Below, piece by piece: positions 31,001 through 43,000 of a stretch of 64,000 nucleotides of DNA (position 1 is its first letter; every line of letters begins with the position of its first letter). The position numbers and the translations under genes are program-made. The notes beneath the pieces are model-generated. The model saw only the letters and a program-made list of their open reading frames with translations. It searched no databases and was not told the DNA's origin. The stretch lies in the NCBI RefSeq assembly GCF_963855985.1, contig NC_087114.1:2505001-2569000 (forward strand), given 5' to 3'. This DNA comes from Ostrinia nubilalis. Lineage: Eukaryota; Arthropoda; Insecta; Lepidoptera; Crambidae.

Positions 31001-34000
31001 TTGTGCCGAAAAAAAGCAACTTATTATTTCCCAACGGCCACCAGTAGGGGCCAACGGGAAAATTTTAGTGACATTCTCGCCACTAAAGGATATAGTAACT
31101 TTTTTCCCTGTCCGCTAGTAGGGGACAAACGGGAATACCCCCAATTTTACAAATAAACCCAGCTCAAAAATACAAAATCATCTTACCCATAACCCAGCTC
31201 AATGGTATAAAGATCTTCCCAAAGATCCACTCCAAATTCAGATTCGGGTTCCCAAGTAGTCCGCCTCCGTAGCCCAAAACTCCGTTCACGAAGGCTACGA
31301 ACGAGACGAAAGCTACCAAGTTGGCTATGATGTTGAGGATGAGCGCTATGCCGTTGGTAGCCCCTCGAGTGGCCGCGGAAAGGGCTGACTGATCCTCGCT
31401 GTAAACGATAGATTACTTAGTTAGTGCTTGTTCTCGCGACTTTATCTTTCTGCCTGCATACTCAGATCAGCAGCAACTGACTGTATGCGTGTGGTTTGCG
31501 TGAACCATTCTTCAATCAACGCATACCATTTGGGTGAATTTCAACAAGTGCATATTTTTGCCTAATTTTGGTGGAAATTGTTATTTGTGTATTTTTATTC
31601 TTTAATTATAGATCAAATTTATTGGAAACTTATACTGTTTCTAAAATGATTAAGACATTAAATTTTGTCCAGTAGTTTTTTAGATTTTCCTTACACCAAA
31701 ATTAAGAGAACACCAAAATTTATATTAAAGCACCAAAATTAGAAAATATGCTGTCAGTCGGTCATATCTTAGTGCCAAGCTCAAGAAATGGTTTTAAATT
31801 TACCAGCACCGACTCCAAAAATATTAATCATGGTATATTGTCCTAATAAATAAATAACGACGTACTTATTTTCTACTTTTAAGTGATTGTTGGCGTCGGT
31901 TTTAATTTTTTTGTTAAAATTATTTTTTTTCATGCTTTTTAGTTGATTAGTCCTTGTTATTGTCACTGAAGAGGGACAGTACCTATGTTTAATGTGATTA
32001 AGACTATAATTTTCCATTTTGTAATGGAAAATTATAGTCTTAATCACAATCCAAGTGTAAATAATCTTCCTAGCAAAATACAGGCTCCCTACTTTAAATA
32101 TCGGCAACTAAAAAGTATCAATGTATCATGTGTCAATGTATGTATCAACAAATGAGTATTGAGTATCATTTAACTCCTAACTTATGTTGTTTGACCTTTC
32201 ATCATCAGCTCATCTTAAATACCTGAAATAATACAACTGTATGTACATACCTACCTAAAATACTTAAAGAATTATCCTCCAACTCCTAAGCGTTAAGGAG
32301 TTTTACCTTCCATCATCACTTCATTAACATTAGATGATGACTACTTGAATAACTTTAGAAAACGTATTGCATTCCTACAAAATTTGAGGTTTACTCTCGA
32401 TTTCCCTAGGATCCCATCATCAGATCCTGACTTGGTGACAATGGGACCACCACATAAGTGTACCCTATAGAACAAAAAAAGAATTTTGAAAATCGGTTCA
32501 CAATTGACGGAGTTAAGTCGGTTAAAAATGCTTTGGTGCACCACCAAAAACACCAAAATTGACTCACCAAAATTAGATTTTCGTTGAAAAAGCTAAATTA
32601 TATGAAATCTGTTTTAAATATAACAATAACATTTTAACACATGGTATGAAAACAGTTCCTTTACATTATACGAGGAATTCAACTAAAAAGAATAGCTTAG
32701 AAATCTTATACAAAAAGACACCAAAATTGCAGAATTGTTGTCCGTTTAAAAAAAAACAACACATTTACGTTTTTGGCGGGAAGACGCAGAGGTCTTGCAC
32801 CCGTCTGCTGTCACTGCTCGCGGGGGCGGTACTAAACCTAACGAATGATGGGAGTGTTTAAATCCTGTTTGATCTTTAAAGAAACTGACGAGCTATTTCA
32901 TTATTGACACCAAAATCATAAATTTTTCGCGGACAAAACTTAAGGACGTGACTTAATCACAGTTATTTGGGAAACTTGCTTAATTTGGTAATCTTAGATA
33001 ATAGATAGATTGTATAATCCAAAAATATACTTTTTCCCTAAGTTCTGTTTTGATCTTCAGCTAAAAAAATACATATTGTAAGAAATTAAGGATGTGGACA
33101 CTGCACCAAAATTAGAAACGCTTAGTTCAATTATTTTTTGTCGAATTTGTAAAAGAAAATACTCATTAATATTGTTGTCCTCAAAATGGAAACTCTGTAT
33201 ATTTTCCTGTAAAAAAAAATCAAAGTTCTATGTCATAAAAAACATATGATTTTCAGCTACGCCGCTCAAAAAATGTGTTTGGGAAATTGACCCATTTCAA
33301 TAGCCCAATGCTACAGTGTCGGTCTATTCGAATCCACAAATCACGATAGCCGAACGGTGAAGGGGTCGGACTGGCCGACTCGTGATCCGGGGAACGCGGG
33401 TTAGGTCCCCGCCGCCGCTCGACTATTGTGGTGAGCTCATTCGTGATGCAAGCATATTTAGTTTAGTACGAAGGCCTAACGGGCCTAATCTTTAAAATTC
33501 TCTTCTCGACAGACGACAACTCGAAGCTCGCATAAGCCAAATCCATCCTTTTCTTCTGGGAAGAGAGGATTTAAGGGTGGAATTTTTCCCAAGCCTCAAA
33601 AGGTCATCCTTCAATGGAAAACAAATGACCTGATTATGATGATAGGACTACTGCTGTGAGTTGAAGTCTTCTAATTTTGTTTCTGGAACTAACCTCCGCA
33701 TTGGCTGTATATTGTCCACGGTAGTCAGCGATCGCTTAGTCTCCGGCATCATCAGCTTGGAGTAGCAAACCGCAGCGGGAGCGGACATAATGCTGGCAGT
33801 CACCAGGTGCGCCGGGTCCGCGCCAAAACCAATGTACGCAGCCAGAATCGTACCTGTGGAGGATGGAAATGTATTCACGCGCTCTGGGTAAGGGTCATAA
33901 GGTGATAAGGGACGAATATTGTACTGAAGAAAACAAAGAGGAGTCCAGGAGCTACTGCTGTTATCAGTAGCAAGAGATAACCGGGACTATTCCCACCTCT

Positions 34001-37000
34001 CGTTCCCACCACTGCAACTCCTGTGTAGCCAGGATCTACACTGTAGATCCTTCAAGCTGTAGATTCTATAGCTTGACCGCCATAAAAACCCAACCAATGA
34101 AGGTCAAGTTTGTCCCGGGGGAAAGTTAAATTGTCATTGGACCCGCAACGAAATTAATCAGAAGAACATAGGAGAGGAGTTCGAAATTAAGGTTCGATTT
34201 CCCTCCATTGCAAAGCGGATTGACAAACAAAGGTTTAATAACCTTTAAGAAGCAGGAGATAGCTGTATAGCCCCAGCAGAGTAGAGGACCACTCCTACTC
34301 CACCCGTAAGAGAAGAATAATAGGACAAATATGCGAACATCAGGCCTCCCCAACCCGTCTGGCCAGCGTGGGGAGTGTAGGTCAAATTCTCAAAAATTAG
34401 AGAAAAGTGCCTGGATGCGGGCAGCGCAGTGCCGGTCTTTGTGGAAATCTTTGGGGGAGGCCTTTTGTCCAGCAGTGGACGTCATTTGGCTGAAAGAACG
34501 GATAACCCAATGATGTCGGTGTCTTACTGGCCGAATTGTGATCCGAGGAACGTTGATTCGAACCTTGTTTTTGTTGGACTTTTGTGGCGTACTCAATGAG
34601 GGCTATCGTTTTAGCGCTCGCCAGTTAGCGCCACTGTAGAGTACGGTCCTGTCAGTTGCTAGTAGCGAAGACAGTGGCACCAACTGGTGAGCGCGAAAGT
34701 GGTAGGAGGACTATCGCATTTGCACTCATCAAGATGGCGCCACTGTAGAGTAAGGTCCTGTCAATCGCCAGGGGTGCCAACTGTTAAGTATAAAAACGAT
34801 AGCCCTCATTGATAATTGTTACGCAACGGTTTTAGAGCTCATAAACGTCAGACCTTAATTTTATGAAAGCTCAAAGTTTATGATTTTTATTTTATTTTAT
34901 GTAGGTGGTGGTATGGTGGTCTTATTTTGGTGCCAAAATTGATGCATCCTTGGGCAAACATTAGGTTGACCAGACTTGATATATGTAGATAGGCCCTGTC
35001 ATTAAAAAACACCAACATTGTTGACATCATGGAGCCAAACCACTACCTCCCAAACCGGTTTTATTAATCATTATTAAGTTAAATTGCAATCTACAATTTA
35101 ATCGATCCGTTTTATTGATCTTTATTGCACACGTCATAAAACGAAAGTAGAAGCATTTATAGCTACGTATTATGATAATCTAATCTTGTAGGTATCATTA
35201 AAAAGACCTTGCACTCTTTCTTTGTACTTTCACTAATCAATATAGGTAATCTTTAATAAATATCTTATTAGCCTTTGCCCGCTGCTTCGCTCACGTGAGT
35301 TTCAGCATCATGATCAGGTCACAGGAGCACGGCCCTCTCTAATTGACCAGAGGCAAATGGAGGATTTGGTCTACACTCCCCACGCTGGCCAGACGGGTTG
35401 TTCAAAGGACGCTTGCTAGATAAAGGTCTCCCCCAAAGATTTCTACAACGACCGGTCCTGCGCTGCCTGCATCCAGGCACCTCTCGTGACCTTCAACAGA
35501 TCGTCGGTCCACCTACTGGGGGACTTGCCCACACTGCATCTTCCGGCCCGTGGTCGCGAATCGAGAACTTTTCTGGCCCAGCGGTCATCAGCTCTGCGAG
35601 CTATGTGCCACGCCCACTGCCATTTGATTTTAGCAATTTCCTCACGTGACTTTCAGTCAAAGGACGTCCACTGCTGGACAAAGGCCTCCCCCAAGCATTT
35701 CCACAACGACCGGTCCTGTGTTGTCTGCATCCAGGCGCTTCACGCGACCATCCCTAGATCTTCCGTTCACCAATCCGAATGGGACACATTTCGTTTTCCT
35801 GTCCGTGTTCACCATTTGAGAACTTTTCTGTCTACAAGTTGCACGCAATTAATAATAATACGCTCTCTTTGTTAATAATTACTTTATTGGAAGTCCTAAG
35901 AGGCAACTATAGGGATCAATACGAAATTCAAGCCTCCCCAACCCGTCTGGCCAGCGTGGGGAGTGTAGGCCAAATTCTGCATTTGCCTCTGGTACATTAG
36001 AGAGGGTCGTGCTCCTGCAGTGGAGACTAAATGACCTGATGATGAAAATTGTAAGATTGTAACTGCCAAATTGTACTGCGTCAAATATTTATTATTGTTA
36101 AAAACAGTTTAACGTCCGTATTCACAAACGATGCTTGCATAAGTGAAGCAGCAAATCGAACGTACAGCGTTGAATAGAGCTCTGTGATTGGTTCCGTTGG
36201 TTCTTGTGTCACCCTGTGCGTCCACGCGCACTGTGAGACCTGATAGTAATGTTACGGGCGTATTAATACCTTCACATTTTTGTGTGTATGTAAGTCCTTA
36301 TTTGATTAATTTACCTATCATTTTGTAAATCAGCGATTGTCAAAAATTCCCGTTCGAGCAAAAGGCGCTTATAATTATTTGCAATAGATTATAATTAAGA
36401 TAAATAAATAGGTAAAGGTTTCAGTATCAGTAGCAATACTCAAAGTTATTATTTGATAAGAAATAGTAGAAACAACGTTGCATTGACTATTATTTCGACA
36501 TTAAAGATTATTATTATAGATAAAGATTATCATAAACTATTGTTTGCTAGTCACCGCTCGCTTGAATTGCTAGGTGTGCGGTCTTATCCTTTAACCCAGT
36601 CGAAATCGAAAGTAAATGTTTCTTTCTTTCAAAGCATGATGATGTAACCTAGACCTGGATGTTTGTTATTTTAGATATTTTTATGACTTTGAGAACCAAA
36701 CGCGAAAAAACAATAATCAAAACTCCAGTATTTCCCGTGCTGCGCAGGGAACACAAGTTTTTTAGAAAATTTTGATTTTCACCTTTCGTCCAAGATTCTC
36801 AAGATTCTCAACCCTATGATCGACAAATTCAAATTCTAACATTTATTTGCATAGAATAGGTGGGACACAACGAATTATCCTACAACAAGCTTTACGATTG
36901 TAGGTATGGGCATTTCAAACACCCAATAGGCACTCACTTACCTACATCTGTTTGTTTTTTCGCGATTATTATCAAGGATTCTTGAATCATTTATTAGGTA

Positions 37001-40000
37001 CCTACCTATACCTACTTACTTAGTGAACTATTGGCTCCATAGAGAGTTTTATGATTTTGATGAAAGTAAAAGATCACTAAAAAAGAGAAAAAAGAGCGTG
37101 GGACGTCCTCCTACAAGGTGGACCGACGACATCGTAAAGGTAGCAGGGAAGCGCTGGACGCAGGCTGCTACCAATCGATCAACGTGGAAAGCATTGGGGG
37201 AGGCCTATGTTCAGCAGTGGACGTCCTATGGCTGAAATGATGATGATGATGAAAAGATCACTAACTACTACCTTAGTTAAAATAATGAAATAGACAAACT
37301 TGCCGGACACGGTAGCGAAGCCTGAGGACATGACGACATGCATTTCAGACGGCGTGAGCAGACACAGGTAGGGCTTGATCAGCAGGATGGATTCCGTCTG
37401 CAACGAATATTGGTCATCTTTACTATAGTACTATTGATTGTACTGTACATGACTGTATGTTGCCTTAAATAAATTAAAAAAAAAAATTTAATGCTCCTTG
37501 TTCCCTAAGCAAGTGAACGTCATCCACGAGGTGGACTGCCGACCTCATAAAAGTAGCAGGAAGGTGCTGGATGCAAGCCGCTTCTAACCGAACAATATGG
37601 ACATAATTGGGGGAGGCCTATGTTCAGCGGTAGACGTCCTACTTATAACTGAAATGATGATGATGTGATGTTCCCGAAGCAAAGGGAAGATATGTGGCAA
37701 AACGTAACAGTTGTAATCTTGAAATCCCTTTCCTTTTAAGGAGCGAAATAACTAAGAGGTCACCAACGCCCTAGCGAAGGGATTTCGACATTACAACTGT
37801 CAAATTTTACCCCTTTGAATAGGCGGGCAGCCCTCCTAGGTAAAGTGAAATCAAGTTTTGCGTGCTAATATGACCCACTGCCACTTAATTTTGTCAATGC
37901 GGACTATAACGGCTCCTGCATAATAAGAAAAAGTATACCACTCACGCAGGCCGCTACCAGTCGATCAACATGGAAAGCATTGGGGGAGACCTAGATGTTC
38001 AGCAGTGGACGTCCTATGGCTGAGATGATAATGATGATGATTATGATGCCACTCACCATGCCAAGGAACACGTTTCCCACCGCAATGACGCTCTCACACA
38101 CAGTCGTGGAGGTGGCAGATCGCAGAACCTCGCCCAGCTTCAGAACGAACCACTGCAGAGCGCCCCAGAAGAACAGCACCTCCACCAACATGCTGAAGAA
38201 GAATATCACTGGCAGAGACTGGAAAAAAGTTTAATTTTAAAACTAACCGCCTTTTCAGTCTAGTGGTAAGACCACCTACATCAGACCCAGAAGGACTGGA
38301 TTCAATTCTCGGTGAGAGCAGATTTTTCTGTTGAGTTTCTTTTTGCCCGTATTCACAAACATTACTATGAGGTCTCACAGTGCGCGTAGACGCACAGGGT
38401 GACACGCGAGCCAATCACAGAGCTCTATTCAACGCTGTGCGTTCGATTTGCTGCTTCACTTAAGCAAGCATTGTTTGTGAATACGGGTGACAGATAAGTA
38501 AGAAGGTGCAACGAATAGAACCTAAAATGGCAACCTCTCAGCATTATGTCATGCTCTGAGGTGGAACTCAGACAGAACACAAAGCTGTTATTCTGCGGAA
38601 GCCATTGTTGGAGAGAGCGGCAACAATGAACATCATAAAAATTGGTAAGAGATCTGCATCAGTTCTGATTCCCATAGGGGGCCGATTTTTCTGTTGGGTT
38701 TGGCGGTAGGGCTTGTTCTAAGTTCGCCTGGCTATACAAGGTGGAAACGATAAATGATATCACTCCATTATTTCTAAACTATACAGGGTGGAAACGATAA
38801 GTGATCTCACTCGATTATTTCTAAACTATACAAGTTATCGAAAAACTGGTTACTGATCCTGAAAGTGCTTCACAAGCTCTTTCAAATCGTACCAATAATA
38901 GGTTACAGAATAAACTGGAACTACCCGAAAATTCAATGTTTCCAGCTTCCATACATTTGGTAAAGTTACATAATATTAAAAACTACACAAGATATCGAAA
39001 AACTGGTTACTGATCCTGAAAGTGCTTAACGAGCTCTATCCAACGGTATCAACAGTAGCTTACAGAATAAATTGAATCTATCCAAAAATTCAATGTTTCC
39101 ATCTTCCATACATTTAGTACTATCACAGTCATGGCACTCATCTCTTGATAATATTATAGCAAGTAAAGCTTAAAACTAATGTTTTCCACAAATAATTTTA
39201 AATAAGATGCAAGTTACGAGTTTATTTAACCGACTTTTTAAGTTAATTATTTAACAAAAAATAAATTACACTTCTGATATTGTGTGGTTGGCATACATTT
39301 AGTATGGAAGCTGGAAACATTGAATTTTCTGATAGTTCCAGTTTATTCTGTAACCTATTATTGGTAGCGTTTGAAAGAGCTTGTGAAGCACTTTCAGGAT
39401 CATTAACCAGTTTTTCGATATCTTGTATAGTTTAGAAATAATCGAGTGAGATCACTTATCGTTTCCACCCTGTATAAGACATCGAAATACTGGTCACTGA
39501 TCCTGAAAGTGCTACAAGCTCTATCAAACGGTATCAATAATAAGTTACAGAATAAACTATCCGGAATTATTTATAACAGGAAATAACACGTTACAAAATA
39601 AGTTGTAAATATAGTAACGTCATTTATTAACTCCAAGATAATAAGCTACCTGTCACCATGATTAGATACAAAAAAGGTTAGGTATACGTAGGTAATCGTT
39701 AGTTAACGAACATTTCGAGTTATCGTCGTCTTCACCGTCATAGTCTCCACTGCAGGAGCACGACCCTCTAATTGACCAGAGGCAAATGGAGGATTTGTCC
39801 TACACTCCCCACGCTGGCCAGACGGGTTGGGGAGGCCTGACGGTCGCATCTTTAATGGCTACCGTTTCGGAGGTAGATACATAGATAGATTGCTTTCGTG
39901 CTAAATAGTCCAGTAGAATTAGCTTTTAAATCGGAAATAATTCCTACAAAAGATTTTATTGTTTTAATGGCTTCATTGGTTGCCCATTAAGACTCTCCTA

Positions 40001-43000
40001 AGTTTTCGACTTCGACGGAGTTGTGCTTAAGTGGTGGGGGCCCCCGAAAGAGGCATTTTTTCGGTTTTCCGGTTATACCGCGTAAAGGACTTACCCTATC
40101 AAAAAGTGGTCTTCATGACGGTTGAAGGGCACTTAATCCTGCATTGAATAAGACCAAATTCATATGTTTTGGACAAACTGTTCTCGCGCTAAAGTTCGGC
40201 AAAGTAGAAAATGTACGTATAATTAATGACCCTCTCCACGTCCAATGGTTTGTTACCCACAAGCTTCCAAGTCTTGAAAAGGGCCACCTCAACCAGTGTA
40301 ACCCTATCAACACAAAATATAACAGAAGGTAAACTCCATACTAAGCGCGCTCGAGCCACGCACACATAGACACCGCTCACGTACGCGTTAGTAAGACTGT
40401 CTTGGACGAATGCGAGGCGCGACTGCGTTCGCTTGAGTGACGCTGCTCACGCGTTTGTAAAATTATTTTGTTTGTGCGAAAATGAGTGAACAACAAAAAA
40501 GGGGTATTATAACATTTGTTAAGTAGACGGTTGCTTACACTCAACAATAAAAACTAAATTTTCGTTTTTTAAACTACCTGTTGATTCCGGGAGGTAAGTA
40601 AGGTATTTATTTGTATTTCAATAGTTCGTTTAACGTTGACAAATTGAAAGCCAACTTAATTATCCCAATCCCAACTATAATATTATAAATGCGAAAGTAA
40701 CTCTGTCTGTCTGTCTGTCTGTTACGCTTTCCCGCTTAAACCTCGCAACCGATTTTGATGAAATTTGGCATAGAGATAGTTTGAGTCCCGGGAAAGAACA
40801 TAGGATAGTTTTTATCCCGGTTTTTGAAACAGGGACGCGCGCGATAAAGTTTTTCTGTGACAGACAAAATTCCACGCGGGCGAAGCCGCGGGCGGAAAGC
40901 TAGTTAGGAATAATTATCGAATTGTTTTAAAGCGGTTTTAGGAATTATTGGATAATAGTGTCAACCACTCAACTACATACTACTTCCTTCTCATGTATTT
41001 GTTTGCAAACTATTACTATAATAACGTACTAAACATAACTACATAATTATACGTGGATATCTGTTATTGTCTTTCTTAACCTTTAGCTACTGAGGTGGAT
41101 TTATTTTCACGTAAACACTGACGTGGGGGCCTGAGAGGCCCGTACATATGTGTGCTTGAATTTAAAAATATATAATGTTTTTAGGGTTTTATGTTTAATA
41201 ATTATTAATAGTGGTTATATTGAAATACAATAAAACGATTTTTATGTAAATTATTTGTTAATAAGTACGTATTATTTCAATATTTAGAAAACATGTAGCA
41301 TTTTTGGCAAAAATCTCATGAAATCATGATTCACAAAGTTATCATGAAAAATATTCATAAATTCAACAAATCAACTTAGAATCTTAATTTTCAATAGTCT
41401 TTTCAGCTAATGATATATCAGTAATCCTAATATGAAAAAAGGGGGAAAAAATTACACACATCAAATAGTGCGAATTAAACACAGTCTGGATAAACTTGCT
41501 TTGCTCAGTGAAGGAAGCCATACATGTTTTTAAAATGTGGATTTCATTTGAATCTTCAAAATACATGTATGGCACTTGGTTTCATCGTTTAAATCTTGAT
41601 AGACAGGTACAGGCTTGTCATTTCCTAGCATACGTGCCAAAAACTACTATTCTTCTATTTTTCGTTAAATGCTGGTTATTTTTACTTCCGAGATACCGCT
41701 TTCTCTCGGACGACATACTGTGGGCTACATATTATAGATTTTTTCAAATTATTTCAAGAAAAGACGAAAACTAAATGAAAACTATAGACAAAAAAAGTTA
41801 CGCTAATACTGAGGTGGGGGCCTGAGAGGCCCACAAGAAACTTTAAAATTAATTTACCTACTGAAATTGCGCGTGCAATCACGTGCACTGTTGTTGACAG
41901 CCTCGGCGCAATGAAACTCGAAGGTACTAAAAGATTCGGGTGTGTCGTGCACGTGGGAGAGGAGAAATTCAACAATTTGACTTTCGCAAGGCCTGAGAGG
42001 CCCCCACGTCAGTAGTTAAAGGTTAAGAGTTAGTATTACGAAATAAAAGCAACACATGACAAGACAACCCTAGCGCGACGGCCGAGCGTGCGAGCGAGAG
42101 AGGTATGCAAAGCGAGGTACATACATGAGTTTACCTTCTGTTATATTTTGTGCTATCAAGGCTTACGAGCTTGATGCGCCTATCCTTGTTCGTCCCAGCC
42201 GTTCCTTAACTGCGGTTGCTGCACCTCTTCCTGGCACTCACCTGAACGACTCTGTGTTACCTACTGTGGCTGCCCCTCTTCCTTGTATCCTCCTGCATGA
42301 CTACGTTGCCTAGCCGTATGCCTGGTCTAAGGTTCGACGCCAAAAATCAACAACAACAAGTTCATATTAAAACGCTGAAGAGTTTTTTGTTTGTTTGTTT
42401 GAACGCGCTAATCTTAAGAATTACTAGTTTGATTGAAATCATTATTTTTGTGTTGAATAGCTCATACATTGAGGAAGGCTATAGGATATATACAATCACT
42501 CTACGACTAATAGAGGCGAAGCAGTAAAGAAAAATGTTGCAAGCACGGGAAATAGTATTTAAACTATTTTCACTCGTACGAAGTTGATTTTGTGGCGTCG
42601 AACCTTGGACCAGGCATATGGCTAAGCAATGAAATCGTACAGGAGGGTACAAGGAAGAGGGGCAGCCACATTAGGTAACACAGAGTCGTTCAGGAGAGTG
42701 CCAGGAAGAGGTGCAGCAACCGCAGTTAAGGAACGGCTGGGACGAACAAGGATAAGCGAATCAAACTCGTGAGCCTTGTTAGGGTTACACTGGTTAAGGC
42801 GACCCTTTACAAGGCTTGGAAGCATGTGGGTAACAAGCCAGTGGACGTATATTTTCTACTTTGCCGAACTTTAGCGCGAGAACGGTTTGTCCAAAACATA
42901 TGAATTTGGTCTTATTCAATGCAGGATTAAGTGCCCTTTAACCGTCATAAAGACCACTTTTCGATAGGGTAAGTCCTTTACGCGGTATAACCGGAAAACC

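Larger units (their letters stand above)
40311..42152. mobile_element. Nested 1.84-kb element, P-like TIRs, CTATCAA target duplication
   Basis: The TIR CACAAAATATAACAGAAGGT (26 bp identical at both ends, 40311 and ending 42152) is flanked by CTATCAA (40304-40310, 42153-42159). The termini resemble the P-element TIR pattern (CA...AATAACATAAGGT), which is an inference. A short start-like ORF ([14 protein letters not shown]) lies at 40482. Most of the interior is occupied by two younger inserts. Confidence 0.65.

Noticed and set aside
19765..31135. CRISPR-like palindromic repeats with spacers
   Set aside because: Eukaryotic intronic context, degenerate repeats, irregular spacing and no associated genes.
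33342..33425. tRNA-like sequence with A and B boxes
   Set aside because: The B box is altered, an unrelated tail follows and a second dispersed copy exists at 49618-49745; this is a SINE head, not a tRNA gene.
42125..42313. 62-codon ORF starting [14 protein letters not shown] as a gene
   Set aside because: Its first codons come from the terminal repeat of the nested P-like element; only the later part belongs to the inverted-repeat arm.
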